From the NCBI RefSeq assembly GCF_003013715.1, contig NC_072817.1, positions 744,001-808,000 on the forward strand: DNA of 64,000 nucleotides, written 5' to 3'. Positions within the stretch are counted from its first letter, which is position 1; each line of letters opens with the position of its first letter. The position numbers were made by a program, and so were the translations under genes. Below, one piece after another: positions 39,278-49,317 of the stretch. Below the pieces are notes generated by a model. That model worked only from the letters and a program-made list of their open reading frames with translations, had not been told where the DNA came from and searched no databases. The DNA is from Candidozyma auris (lineage: Eukaryota; Ascomycota; Pichiomycetes; Serinales; Metschnikowiaceae).

Positions 39278-41026
39278 ATGAGTGAAATCCAGAGATTACC
39301 TCAGGTGGTGAACCCAAACCCAGTGCACCCAAACGCCAAAACAACCACCCTGATAAACAACGGCACCACCACAACGAAACTGAACATTTCACTGCCGGTT
39401 TGTCGAAACTGCAAAACTCAAACCACCCCGCTATGGCGACGTGATGAGACGGGCCAGGTTTTGTGTAATGCGTGTGGGTTGTTTTTGAAGCTTCATGGAC
39501 GGCCCCGCCCAATCAGCTTGAAGACTGACACAATCAAGCTGAGAAATAGAATCAAGCAGCCCAACTTCCTGAAAAAACATGGAACCAACACGCCAGAATT
39601 GAAACTGAAGGATTCGAGAGTCTCACTGGCAAATGCTGGTGTCAACACCGCCAATGGCGGGAAGAAGCTGCCCAAACCTGGGAGAAAGCGGTCTCCTCCC
39701 CCAGATTTCGCTGTGCAGCCCAAGCATCACCAGGGACCCCAATTCCAGCACCAGCACCAGCACCAGCACCAGCACCAGCAACCTCAACAATTCCACCAAC
39801 AGCAACACCAGCAACACCCTCCTCACTTGATCCACCACTTGCCTGGCATTCCTGGCTCGTCCACGGCCATTCCTCTGCCTCTTTCTCACCCTGCTAGAGG
39901 TCCTTCACATGGCCACTTGCCCCACCATTTGCACCATCTTTCGGGTTTGTCGTCGTCCCAGGTGCAGCTGTTGCACTACCCTTCGTCAACACCCACGCAG
40001 TTTGCTCCAGGCTTGCAAAGAATCACCTCTCCTCTTATGCTCAGTACAACTCTTCTGAACGCCAGATCGGTGTCTTCCACAGGTGCTGCATCTCCCAAGA
40101 GTTCTCTTTCGGCAGCTCAGGCGGCTGGCGCTTTGGAAAATATGCTGAATGTGCTTGGTCCATCTGCGACGTTCAAAGGCTCTTCCCACGAAATGAACGG
40201 TGTGTCGTTAATGGGCCACTCGGCAAAGACTCCTCTGTCTGCTCTTAAACAAGAGTCTCGGATCTTGCCGGGCATTCCTCCTTCTTCAGCTCCCTCCACG
40301 GGCGCTTCCACTAATGTGATTGCGTCTCCTTCGTTCGGTCCACAATTCCATTTAGACTCGCCCAAGAGAGACAACTCACAGGGTCTCTCAAAGCCCTCGT
40401 TGCCTCCATTGCAGCTGAGAACGCAAAATGCTACTTCTGCTTCAACTTTTTTGGCCCCTACAACTTCAGCACCTAACTCCGGACCCTTGCCTCCAATCCA
40501 GAGTCTTCATCCCGTGAAAATGGAGGAGAGAAATGCGTTGGACGGTGAAAACGCAAGAGTTGTGTCACATTCGACTGGCGAAGTCCAATCGACGCAAAAC
40601 ACAGCGCCCAACTCTGGAAATGCTGGAAATTCTCAACAGCAGTCGGGCCAGAATGAAGGACATGAACAGAGCTCCAACAGAAGTAGCAACAACAATAACA
40701 ACAACAACGGCGACAACGGGAACAGCAACAATAACAATGATGGTAACAACGGCAATAACGGTAACAATGACGGTCTGAAAAAAGCAAACGATGCGGACAG
40801 CATTGCTTACGAGAATACCTTGTTAAAGACTAGAATCTCTGAATTGGAGCTTGTCAACGACTTGTACAGAACAAGAATCATGGAATTAGAGGCGATGGAG
40901 CAGGCCGCAAGATTGAGAGAGTCTTCCATGAGGAGAAGATTGGACGAAGTGATCGCTTTGCAAGCACAGAATGCTGCACGTCAAGGTGATGAGGGAGAGG
41001 AGAAAAAGGCCAAAACAGATCAGTAA
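39278..41026 (+). CDS. GZF3: GATA zinc-finger repressor Gzf3/Dal80 type
   Basis: Transcription factor of nitrogen catabolite control that binds GATAAG. The 582-residue product has one class-IV zinc finger with cysteines at residues 42, 45, 63 and 66 (C-x2-C-x17-C-x2-C). The basic tail carries [15 protein letters not shown]. The middle is rich in Gln, His, Ser and Pro. A C-terminal leucine-zipper coiled coil ([21 protein letters not shown], about 510-560) is the feature shared with Dal80 and Gzf3. Codon 88 is CTG where Dal80 has Ser in IKSRNR, direct support for CUG-Ser. A (CCAGCA)6 microsatellite at 39745-39780 encodes QHQH repeats, and an Asn-rich block lies at 40680-40775. Upstream GATA sites suggest autoregulation. 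Confidence 0.9.
   Translation: MSEIQRLPQVVNPNPVHPNAKTTTLINNGTTTTKLNISLPVCRNCKTQTTPLWRRDETGQVLCNACGLFLKLHGRPRPISLKTDTIKLRNRIKQPNFLKKHGTNTPELKLKDSRVSLANAGVNTANGGKKLPKPGRKRSPPPDFAVQPKHHQGPQFQHQHQHQHQHQQPQQFHQQQHQQHPPHLIHHLPGIPGSSTAIPLPLSHPARGPSHGHLPHHLHHLSGLSSSQVQLLHYPSSTPTQFAPGLQRITSPLMLSTTLLNARSVSSTGAASPKSSLSAAQAAGALENMLNVLGPSATFKGSSHEMNGVSLMGHSAKTPLSALKQESRILPGIPPSSAPSTGASTNVIASPSFGPQFHLDSPKRDNSQGLSKPSLPPLQLRTQNATSASTFLAPTTSAPNSGPLPPIQSLHPVKMEERNALDGENARVVSHSTGEVQSTQNTAPNSGNAGNSQQQSGQNEGHEQSSNRSSNNNNNNNGDNGNSNNNNDGNNGNNGNNDGLKKANDADSIAYENTLLKTRISELELVNDLYRTRIMELEAMEQAARLRESSMRRRLDEVIALQAQNAARQGDEGEEKKAKTDQ
39745..39780 (+). repeat. (CCAGCA)6 hexanucleotide microsatellite in GZF3
   Basis: Six perfect copies inside the reading frame, giving alternating Gln and His. 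Because the unit is 6 bp, changes in copy number stay in frame. Confidence 0.8.
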
Positions 41027-41188
41027 TGCGGGGCTTCTGCTTTCTGGACTGATCAATGTATAATGTTAACGACGACGATGATGACTGGCTAGTACTAATT
41101 CTTTTTTTTTATTGTTATTATATTGTTGGTCTGTATAATTATTTAATGGCAACCATCAGCAGTCCGTAGATAAAAGCATATGACTTGC

Positions 41189-42859
41189 TTATGTCTTTAC
41201 GTCAGGTTCGTCTTTGCCCAAGAACTCCTTAAACTTCAACAAGTTCAAGATGAAGGAGATATCTTTGGAGAAGAACTTGTCGACAGGTTCGTTGTAAGTT
41301 GATGGGTCGGCAGAGTGTTTTTCCAAGTACAACCTGACAGTAGCACCGGAAGAGCCAGTTCCGGATAAACGCACAATGAAACGCAAGCCGTTAGTGAATT
41401 TGATGAACAAACCTTGGTTCTTAGACACAGAGCCGTCCAAGTCGGTGTAGGAGAAGTTTGCAGCCTCCTTGACAACGTAACCTTCAGCCAACTCGGAGCC
41501 TTCCTTCTTCGACTCCACGATCGACGAAAGCAATTCGACAAGCTTGTTGGCACCCTCACTCGACACCTCTTCGTAATCGTATCTGGTGAAAAACGTTCTG
41601 CCGTATTTTTGCCAAAACTTCTCTTGGACGGCCTTGATGCTAGTCTTTTCTTGAGGGAACTTCTGGTTGAAGTCGGCCAACACGTTCAACCAAGCGCAAA
41701 TGGCCCACAAGCCATCTTTTTCTCTGATGTGATTGGAGCCCGTCCCGAAACTCTCCTCGCCGCAAATGGACAACTTCTTAGCGTCGAACAAGTTGCAGAA
41801 AAACTTCCAGCCAGTGGGAACCTCGTAAACGTTCAAGCCTTTGTCCAGGGCCACCAAGTCCAAGGCACCAGAAGTTGGCATTGAACGGGCCAAGCCGTAG
41901 ACGCCTTGCTTCTTGAAGTATGGAATAGCCTCGGCGTACTCGGAAATGATAGCCACCGAGTCACCAGGCGACACAAAAGCGCCAGCACCGTAGATCATGT
42001 TCCTGTCACCATCACCGTCGGAGGCAGCACCAAAGGCAATATTTTCAGCATCAACTCTGCTGACCAAGGTCTCAGCGTAGGTCAAGTTAGGGTCAGGGTG
42101 CAAGCCGCCAAAGTCTGGCTTTGGAACACAGTTCTGGACCGAGGTCTGGGGCAAGCCCAATTCTTCCACAAAGATCTTCTGGCCGTAAGGACCCGTGATA
42201 CCGTTCAAGGCATCGAACAACACCTGGAAGCCCTGGGACTCGCCGGCGGAATGGATGAACTTCTTGATGAGGTCGAAGTCGAAGATCTCCTTCATGAGAG
42301 CAACGTAGTCGGCGGTCGAGTCGATAATCTCCACCTCAATTGGCCCGACTTTCGAGGTGCCAATGCTGCCTAGGTCGACCTTGTCGAACTTGTACGTCTT
42401 GTAGTGCGTAAGCGTCTTAGAGATTTCAAAAATCTTGTTTGTCACCAGCTCAGGCGCAGGCCCGCCGTTGGCCAAGTTGTATTTGATACCCATATCCTTG
42501 TCAGGACCACCTGGATTGTGGGAAGCAGTCAAGATGATGCCTCCGGTGGCGTTCTTGATTCTAATGACGTGAGAAGTGGCAGGAGTCGAAAGCAAGCCGT
42601 TCTGGCCCACAATCAACTTCTTGACGCCATTGGCCGCCGCAATCTCGATGATGAGCTGAATCACATGGTCGTTGTAGTATCTGCCGTCGCCACCGACCAC
42701 CAAAGTGGCATCCTGGGCGCCTTCAGGGATGGCCTCAAGAATGGCCTGGATGAAGTTCTCCGTGTAGTGTTTTTGCTGGAACACGGTAACTTTCTTTCTG
42801 AGCCCAGAGGTTCCGGGCTTCTGATCGAGAAAGGGTGTAGTTTCGACGATTTGAGACAT
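41189..42859 (-). CDS. PGM2: Phosphoglucomutase Pgm2
   Basis: Interconverts glucose 1-phosphate and glucose 6-phosphate for galactose use, glycogen, trehalose and cell-wall sugar supply. The 556-residue product has the four-domain alpha-D-phosphohexomutase fold. Marks are the phosphoserine loop TASHNPGGPDKDMGIKYN, the Mg loop DGDGDRNMIYG, GEESFGTGSNHIREKDGLWA (substrate-binding), and the phosphate-binding end FIVRLSGTGSSGATVRLYLE. The ATG at 42859 gives MSQIVETTPFLDQKPGTSGLRK, the conserved start; one codon upstream is GTG. Three AGGGG stress elements lie 104-218 bp upstream. Confidence 0.96.
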   Translation of the reverse strand: MSQIVETTPFLDQKPGTSGLRKKVTVFQQKHYTENFIQAILEAIPEGAQDATLVVGGDGRYYNDHVIQLIIEIAAANGVKKLIVGQNGLLSTPATSHVIRIKNATGGIILTASHNPGGPDKDMGIKYNLANGGPAPELVTNKIFEISKTLTHYKTYKFDKVDLGSIGTSKVGPIEVEIIDSTADYVALMKEIFDFDLIKKFIHSAGESQGFQVLFDALNGITGPYGQKIFVEELGLPQTSVQNCVPKPDFGGLHPDPNLTYAETLVSRVDAENIAFGAASDGDGDRNMIYGAGAFVSPGDSVAIISEYAEAIPYFKKQGVYGLARSMPTSGALDLVALDKGLNVYEVPTGWKFFCNLFDAKKLSICGEESFGTGSNHIREKDGLWAICAWLNVLADFNQKFPQEKTSIKAVQEKFWQKYGRTFFTRYDYEEVSSEGANKLVELLSSIVESKKEGSELAEGYVVKEAANFSYTDLDGSVSKNQGLFIKFTNGLRFIVRLSGTGSSGATVRLYLEKHSADPSTYNEPVDKFFSKDISFILNLLKFKEFLGKDEPDVKT

Positions 42860-42962
42860 CACAAAGCAATTGAAGTGAGTGGGTTGGACAAATTGACAAG
42901 TTGAGGTGAAATACTAACGCAATAGAATCCCTTGGGCGGTACTGAGGATTGCAGGCAGGACC

Positions 42963-43081
42963 AGGGGGAGGAAGAAGGAGACAGCTAGAGGAGGCTAGTG
43001 CAGGGGGACGTAGAAAAGTGGCCGAGGATTTACCAAAGAAATTTGAAAGACAAAAGCAAAAAATATGGAGAATTCCAGGGG
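42963..43081. promoter_or_regulatory. Three AGGGG stress-response elements upstream of PGM2
   Basis: AGGGG at 42963-42967, 43002-43006 and 43077-43081. S. cerevisiae PGM2 is stress-induced through STREs, but Msn2-like function is known to differ in CTG-clade yeasts. Confidence 0.4.
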
Positions 43082-43518
43082 TATTTATACTTCGTGGTGG
43101 GGCTAGTAGTGTCGGCCAATGCATGCATAACCTTCTCCCCACGCATGGCCAAAAGTATGAGATTAAAGATCAAGCGAAGGAAAAAGACGGAAAAAGGAAG
43201 CAAAAAAAAGAAGATAAAAAAAAGAAATGTTTGTAAATAGGAAATCTCCGAAGGTTTACTTTGAAACTGCCTCGATTCTATCAAATGTGTGTGGAAATGG
43301 ATTTGAAGCTGGGGGATGTTATATGGAGTCAGGTGAGACCACACAGTGTGCCTATAGTAACGTAGAAAGAACACAATCAGAGAGAAAAGTACGATGTGAC
43401 TTTTCTTTTGAGACAATCGTTTGTAAAGAAGATTGTGGCACTCAGCGATTTTTGGATTTCACATTTTCTAAAAAGTGGGGGATCTGAGTTCGGGAGTGAG
43501 AAGTCCGAAGGAACCTAA

Positions 43519-43533
43519 AAATGGCTGCAAAAT
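43519..43533 (-). promoter_or_regulatory. Recurrent motif, AAATGGCTGCAAAAT
   Basis: Full match, about 660 bp upstream of PGM2. Confidence 0.6.
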
Positions 43534-44070
43534 GGGGGAAAAGGGCGACCCAAATGCAAAGGCGGCGGGGTGCTTGACTTGTGGGAGGTAGAGGGGACGA
43601 AACCGGAAATGCTACATATTGATGTCAAATACCTGGAGCTGTGAAGGTGCTGAAACGGAATTGGGGGACCCCACTTTCGTATATTTTCTGGGTGGACAAT
43701 GGTGGCCCTACATTAGCGAGAAGTGAAAAATTCCATGCCTAGGCGATACAGTGAGCCAATTGATGAGTTGGGGAAGTACCACCAGGTAGTAAATTTGACT
43801 GAATAAGAATATTGATATCTTAACGATCCCTTTTTCTAGAAGAAGGCCTACTTCAATTGTGGAGGTGTGCAGCGTCCACTGAACACAATGAAGAGTGATT
43901 TTGGCATATTTTATTCAAGTCTAAAGTCTAAAAGATTGCAAATTGTGCTCAGCACAATCCGTTTCCACTTCTTCACCACTTCTTCAGTACACGTCTACTC
44001 TGTATCTTCGTGTCGCTTCATTACTATGGACAGTGTTCTCAAGCCTGATGCTTTTTGCCGCTCAGCGGGC

Positions 44071-45348
44071 TTATTTCTTGATCACCTGGTTGATGGCGTC
44101 AGCCAAGTAGTCAACGTTGTCTTCGTTCACACCAGAAATGGAGAAACGGCCATCCTCGGTAGCGTACACAGAGTACTTCTCTCTCAATTCAATCACCTGC
44201 TCAGCGCTCAACCCGGTGTAGATGAACATACCTCTCTGCTTCAACAAGTGGTCCCAGTTGTAGTTGGACTTGTCCAACTTCTGGTACAACTTGTCTCTGA
44301 TCACGTTCAAACGGCCCACCACCTGGTCCAAGTCGCTCAACCACTCCTGGTACAAGTTCTCGTTGGCGAAGATGGTCTCAACGATTCTGGAGCCGTGGAT
44401 AGGTGGGTTGGAGTAGATGGGTCTGATCAACTTCTTGAGCTGCGACTCAATGGCCTTAGAGTGCTCAGCAGACTCTGTGATGATCGAGATGGACCCGGTT
44501 CTCTCACCGTACAAGCCCATGTTCTTAGCAAAAGACTGGCACAAGGCGTAGGTTGGAATCTTACCTTCCACAACCAACTCGTTCAATCTTCTGATCAAAC
44601 CAATGTCCTCGTAGGTGTTGCCCGAGGCGAACCCCTGGTACGCCATGTCCACAAGAGGGAAAAGCTTTCTCTGCTGGATGATTTCCAAAACTTCTTCCCA
44701 TTCCTCAGCCGTCAAGTCCATACCGGTAGGATTGTGGCAGCAGGCGTGCAACAAAATCACCGACTCCTCGGGAGCAGCGGCCACCGACTTCTTCAAGTTG
44801 GCAAAGTCCAAGCCGTTGTTCTTCACGTCGTAGTAGGCGTAGAAGTCTGCCTTCAAGCCGGCGTCGGTGAACACAGCAACGTGGTTCGCCCATGTTGGCT
44901 TGGGCACAAAGATGTTCTTGGACGAGTAGAATCTGTTCAAGAAATCGGCAATCACACGGAGCGAGCCGGTACCCGAGATAGTCTGGGCGGTCACGATTCT
45001 TCCCTCCTTGATCAATTGGGCTCCGTTGGCGTCCTTGTTGGAGTTGTTGAAGATAAACTGCCTCACCGCATCCTGGTACGTTTTGGAACCGGTGATGCCC
45101 GTGTACTCCTTGTTTGTTTCGTTTTCCAAAAGCACCGTTTCGGCCTTTTTCACCGAGGGAAACACAATTGGCTTGCCCTTGCCGTCTCTGTAGGCGCCCA
45201 CGCCCAAGTTGATTTTCTTTGGGTTCAGGTCCTTGACAAACGCTTCAGAAATACCCAAGATTTTGTCTGGAGGAGCCAAGGGGACATCGTTCCACTTGGC
45301 CAATCTGGCGCAAACAGTGAAAGATCTACTAAAACGAGCACGAATCAT
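44071..45348 (-). CDS. AAT1: Mitochondrial aspartate aminotransferase
   Basis: PLP enzyme that exchanges amino groups between aspartate and 2-oxoglutarate, part of the malate-aspartate shuttle. The 425-residue product begins with a mitochondrial presequence (MIRARFSRSFTVCARLAKW). Family marks include NLGVGAYRDGKGKP, GITGSKTYQDAV, AQTISGTGSLRV, LLHACCHNPTGMDLTAEEW, the Schiff-base lysine in SFAKNMGLYGERTG, and YSNPPIHGSRIV. The frame is open back to 45624, but homology begins at MIRAR. A Cbf1-Gcn4 composite site lies 265-275 bp upstream. A 614-codon frame on the opposite strand overlaps this gene and is a codon-bias artefact. Confidence 0.95.
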   Translation of the reverse strand: MIRARFSRSFTVCARLAKWNDVPLAPPDKILGISEAFVKDLNPKKINLGVGAYRDGKGKPIVFPSVKKAETVLLENETNKEYTGITGSKTYQDAVRQFIFNNSNKDANGAQLIKEGRIVTAQTISGTGSLRVIADFLNRFYSSKNIFVPKPTWANHVAVFTDAGLKADFYAYYDVKNNGLDFANLKKSVAAAPEESVILLHACCHNPTGMDLTAEEWEEVLEIIQQRKLFPLVDMAYQGFASGNTYEDIGLIRRLNELVVEGKIPTYALCQSFAKNMGLYGERTGSISIITESAEHSKAIESQLKKLIRPIYSNPPIHGSRIVETIFANENLYQEWLSDLDQVVGRLNVIRDKLYQKLDKSNYNWDHLLKQRGMFIYTGLSAEQVIELREKYSVYATEDGRFSISGVNEDNVDYLADAINQVIKK

Positions 45349-45612
45349 GGTATTGGGGGAGAAGTGATAGGGTTGGAGAAGTTGGAAAAGTTGGAATCTG
45401 GGGATTATATAGTCGGTGCGAAAGCCGATCGGAGAAAATTTTCCACCGATAAGCAGTACACCGCCCCGATGGGCTACGAGACTGGGAATTGCACGAGAAA
45501 AGCGAGAATTTTCGGGAGATTCACTTCCCGGAGACGAATTGATGGTGCTGGGTGGGAATTGATGGGGGTGGTGATGGAGCGTGGTTTTGGGTGGGCCTCG
45601 GCTCAACGGATG

Positions 45613-45631
45613 CACGTGACTCACGACTCAT
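45613..45631. promoter_or_regulatory. Overlapping Cbf1 E-box and Gcn4 site upstream of AAT1
   Basis: CACGTG at 45613-45618 shares two bases with TGACTCA at 45617-45623, and GACTCAT follows at 45625-45631. The composite fits amino-acid starvation control of a transaminase gene. Another E-box is at 45825-45830. Confidence 0.5.
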
Positions 45632-45903
45632 TACTCGAACTGGTGCAACCCCGCCCTGCATACGCGTCGTTAGCGCTTGTTCCCCTCCACTTATTCCGAA
45701 TTTTCCCGTAGCGCTGTTCAGGGCCTTGACCAGGTGCCGTATAAATGTGGATGGTATAAGTTAAGAAACTTCACAACTGGCAGCCAGAAGCGACAGTCGA
45801 AGACGCAAGCTGATTGGTTGACAGCACGTGTTATATGTAGGAAACTTCTGTCACTTTGTCGTTCCACTTTTCACCTTCACGTTCCACTTGTTTATGGCGA
45901 TCT

Positions 45904-45918
45904 GTGGCTGCGAAATTT
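45904..45918 (-). promoter_or_regulatory. Recurrent motif variant, GTGGCTGCGAAATTT
   Basis: Contains the GGCTGCGAAA core with GT in front, about 556 bp upstream of AAT1. Confidence 0.5.
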
Positions 45919-47254
45919 ATGCCCTTAGGCAGCCTCGGTGGGCTGACTTATGGTGGAAGCAAAATAAAAAAAAATCCCCAGTTTTTGGGCAATACGGAAC
46001 TCAATGGACTTACTTCAGCGGTAAACTCTCTCTCTTTATTATTATATTTTATAGTTGTCGTAGCTTTGGCGAGTTTAGTGCTTTTCGTCTTTTCTTAGAG
46101 CCGCCTCGGACTTAGTGGGTCTTGTAAGAATACAATCACAAGTGGCCATTTGCATTTCTCTTGCTTGCAGCGAAATTTTCAGATGACAGATTTAGTGGAG
46201 TTGCAAGATTGTGGCTAAGGCATTGTTAAGTTGTCAAAGAAATCTCTTGCTAAAACTACGTCTACTGATAGACTTTTGTAGGGCGGCGAGCAAGCCCAGG
46301 GCTGTTTTAGGTGAATTAAATGAACCTTAGTTGTTATCGGGGGTAATTTGAACCTCTTGATGAGGTGTTTGGGACCTTGGTAGTATATATTTTGTTAGTA
46401 CGGGAATCTTTTTGGTAAGCTGTAGTTGACCCAATGGATTGTTTGCTTCTATTCTACTTTGACAGACCTGAAGATTCACGACAATAAAGGCTGTGGTATT
46501 TTGTCACTTTACCTGATCTTTCCTTGATTCTTGGAATCGCTCGTTTGAGCTTGATAATACATTTAGGAGACCACGTAGTTTTCGAATTAGTAACATTTCA
46601 GTAATTCACTTAATTGAGTTTTCCCTTGCTGTTCGCTTTGAATGCTATGCAACTTGTCGATGTTTTGCCGAGAGATTTCGAACTTCACTCTCACGAATCC
46701 GAATTTCTGAGATGTTGCACTAAATTCGTTATCTATTGATTAAATTTACTGGCGGCTATGTCAGTGTTTTGGCTCTTCGATGAACTAAGGTGTTTTCTAA
46801 CTTATAATGTCCCTAATTCTTGGATTTTTGGCTGTGGAGCCTTTCGAAGTCAGTTGGATTGAAGCCTGAGGTGTAGTAAGTCTACCAATGGACAAGCCAT
46901 ATCATTACATTACCATTGTCAGTCACAGCATCACACAAAGGCTTGTTCAGTTTCTTTGATGGAGAAGCTTGCTCATTGTTTGATCTTCAAATTCTATGCT
47001 TCACTGCTATTTCACAACCAATTGCTCATGAGTTATATCAATACCATTCAGCTGATCATCTACTACGTGAAAATGAATTGCCATAACATTAACATTTATA
47101 TCTATTTCGCTGTACCTTCACACTGGCATAACATCCCCGTCAAGAGCTAAAACCTAAGCTTAAAGTCTAACATCACCAGGACGTAAATCAAGATGTGAAT
47201 GCCCAACAGCACAGTGGGAACTCGCATGCATCAACATGTAAGGTATCTCTCCAT

Positions 47255-48265
47255 TCACTGTGGAATCTCTAACACCAACTTGCCTGTGGTCTTCCTGTTC
47301 TCCAAATCACTTGCAGCCTGAGCGTAATTCTTCAACTGGTACGTGTGAAGAGCGAATTTGAGCCTATTGGACTTGACCTCCTCGAGCAAGATCTTGATGT
47401 AGCGGTCCCATTCCTCCTTGGTGGCAATGTACCCAAAGAGTGTTGGTGACAACACCTTGAGGTTCTTGGGCTGTAACCTTCTGATGCTGAACGGTTTCAG
47501 AAACCCAGACGACTTGCCAAAGCTCACCAAACTGCCCTTACGAGCAAGGGAGTTGAGACTGGCGTCAAAGGCGTCGGCGCCGACCCCGTCAAACACTGCA
47601 TCTGCACCGTGGCCATCTGTGAAGGTATGCACCTTCTTCTCGACGTCGTCCTTCAGCGAGTTGATCAAAAATTCGGCGCCCAACAGCTTTGCAATCTCCA
47701 ATTTCTCTTCTGATGAAGCTATGGCAATAACACGCCCGCCAAGCGACGACACATACTGAGTAAACGCCTGCCCAGTTCCACCAGCCGCTGCCCAAACAAC
47801 TACAAACTGTCCCTTCTCAACTTTGTGCGCTTCGTGAGCAAACGTTATAGCTGTCAACCCTTGGACGAGAATTGCACCATACAACTTGAGCTCGTCCTCT
47901 GTGGCGTCTTCAGGTAACTTGTAAATGGCGTGATACTGTCCATCATAAACAATTTTCGTATACTGAGCCTGTGTCCGAGGCGACAAGTAGAACACCTTAT
48001 CTCCTACCCTAAAGTCCTTGACATTTGCACCCACCGCTGCTACCACGCCCAGGGCCTCCCGACCGAAAATAAACGGAAATTGAGCGTCATACTGGCCTTT
48101 TCTAAAGTACGTCTCGATGAAATTCACCCCAGCGTACTTGTTCTTGATGATGATATCGTTGGGCCCACTGATCTGTGGAGCCTCCACTTCTCTGTACTGG
48201 ATACTGTCTGGGGATTCAGACACTTGGTCGACAATTGTCACCCAATGTGTCTTTGGAATGGACAT
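47255..48265 (-). CDS. ZTA1: NADPH quinone oxidoreductase, zeta-crystallin-like
   Basis: One-electron NADPH-dependent quinone reductase of the MDR superfamily, used in oxidative stress. The 336-residue product has the GroES-like N-terminus (NKYAGVNFIETYFRKGQY, FIFGREALGVVAAVG) and a Rossmann domain with AAAGGTGQAFTQYVSSLGG for NADPH. LVQGLTAITFAHEAHKV and DGVGADAFDASLNSL are family blocks. Zinc ligands of alcohol dehydrogenases are absent, as in zeta-crystallins. A Yap1/Cap1-type TTACTAA is 88 bp upstream. Confidence 0.93.
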   Translation of the reverse strand: MSIPKTHWVTIVDQVSESPDSIQYREVEAPQISGPNDIIIKNKYAGVNFIETYFRKGQYDAQFPFIFGREALGVVAAVGANVKDFRVGDKVFYLSPRTQAQYTKIVYDGQYHAIYKLPEDATEDELKLYGAILVQGLTAITFAHEAHKVEKGQFVVVWAAAGGTGQAFTQYVSSLGGRVIAIASSEEKLEIAKLLGAEFLINSLKDDVEKKVHTFTDGHGADAVFDGVGADAFDASLNSLARKGSLVSFGKSSGFLKPFSIRRLQPKNLKVLSPTLFGYIATKEEWDRYIKILLEEVKSNRLKFALHTYQLKNYAQAASDLENRKTTGKLVLEIPQ

Positions 48266-48352
48266 GCTGATGTTGTTTTGTTTGGTAAAAACTCAGTGAA
48301 GTTGAAAAGTAAGGAGGCAATTGAGCCTTTTATAGGGAAGGCACCAGGGGGG

Positions 48353-48359
48353 TTACTAA
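48353..48359. promoter_or_regulatory. Yap1/Cap1-type site TTACTAA upstream of ZTA1
   Basis: Perfect heptamer 88 bp before the ZTA1 ATG, next to an AGGGG at 48346-48350. Oxidative-stress control of ZTA1 by Yap1 is established in S. cerevisiae. Confidence 0.55.
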
Positions 48360-48726
48360 TCATTGGGATTGTTGTGCATAAAAGTAGGTGCCACAGCTTT
48401 CGGCCCGATTGTGGAGATCCATAAGGGTGAACCAATGAATGAGCCTTTTTTGATATTTTGGGCTCGTTCGTGATATTTTGGAACACAAATCAAGAAGTAT
48501 CACGTTGAGGAGACTCGATTGAGTAGTTAGTAGTGCAACAACTGTGTATTTCTTTACCGTAGGGTGCAGCTACATAGGTGTGGATAGAGTGTGTGGAATG
48601 TAGTGTGAGAGGGGAGGTTCAAAAGTATAGTATATTAAGTGCTGGCGTTATCAATTTGAAAAAGGTATTGGGTGAGTTTGCACTTTAAGGGCCTTCAAAT
48701 GTTTATAGTGCACTTTGAGGCCGCTG

Positions 48727-48741
48727 AAATGGCTGCAAAAT
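48727..48741 (-). promoter_or_regulatory. Recurrent motif, AAATGGCTGCAAAAT
   Basis: Identical over 15 bp to the copy at 43519, in a different promoter (ZTA1, 462 bp upstream). Confidence 0.65.
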
Positions 48742-49317
48742 CTCGCACTTGGGTAAAGTAAAAAAAAAAAATTCGAGTTACGTAAAGTTTCTGCCTTGAA
48801 GCTAGAAAACTAGACATACGTGACGAATTATGCTTTGCATGATATGCCTGTCACCAAGCCAAATTGAAATAATCCGATTTACTTTTTTGATGAGTGAGAT
48901 GTCAATTCGCAGTTTGCTGGTAAATCTGAGAAATTGATACAAACAGTGTAAATTTATGTGGAAACCAATATTGAGCTACATTAAAAGAATTTTTTATTTC
49001 TTTTGCTAGATATCCACTTTGAGCGACAGCAATACTATCTTATACAAAAAAGACCACAAGCAGTCCAAGTGATTATGGGCTCTGCCTACTATACTCGCAA
49101 ACTCAAAAAATAATAAAATCATAATAGGCATAAAACCTTAACAACAAAAGTATTTACAATTGAATCCAGTCTCAAGTCTACACGGGAACTCTAGAACATC
49201 ATTCATTGAAAATTAGCAAAATTATGCGGGCGGCGTAATCGTAAAAAAAAGGTTATAGACAAAAGGAAGCAGCAGCCGCAGTGAGGGAGCCTTATATCAA
49301 CTGGCGTCCCAGAATGA

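Larger units (their letters stand above)
42860..44070. other. Intergenic region PGM2 promoter / AAT1 3' end
   Basis: 1.2 kb with PGM2 STREs (42963, 43002, 43077), an A/G-rich stretch around 43160-43230 and the recurrent motif at 43519. No gene supported. Confidence 0.5.
45349..47254. other. 1.9-kb intergenic region AAT1 promoter / ZTA1 3' side
   Basis: AAT1 promoter with E-boxes at 45613 and 45825, Gcn4 site 45617, a CCAAT-type ATTGG at 45813-45817, and the recurrent motif at 45904. From about 46100 to 47250 it is AT-rich with no gene or repeat that I can support. Confidence 0.5.
48266..49317. other. Intergenic region ZTA1 promoter / hexose transporter 3' end
   Basis: 1.05 kb with the ZTA1 promoter sites, the recurrent motif at 48727 and an A11-type tract at about 48760. 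No gene seen. Confidence 0.5.

Noticed and set aside
43867..45711. 614-codon open frame on the plus strand over AAT1
   Set aside because: It mirrors a well-conserved gene on the other strand, begins at a GTG, and has no domain. Strong codon bias leaves long antisense frames open, also opposite SUP45 (60499-61740) and LSP1 (555-1727).
46100..47250. AT-rich gene-free stretch as a possible centromere
   Set aside because: It is only about 1.1 kb, with no inverted repeats and no clear GC trough. Known centromeres of this clade are several kilobases long.
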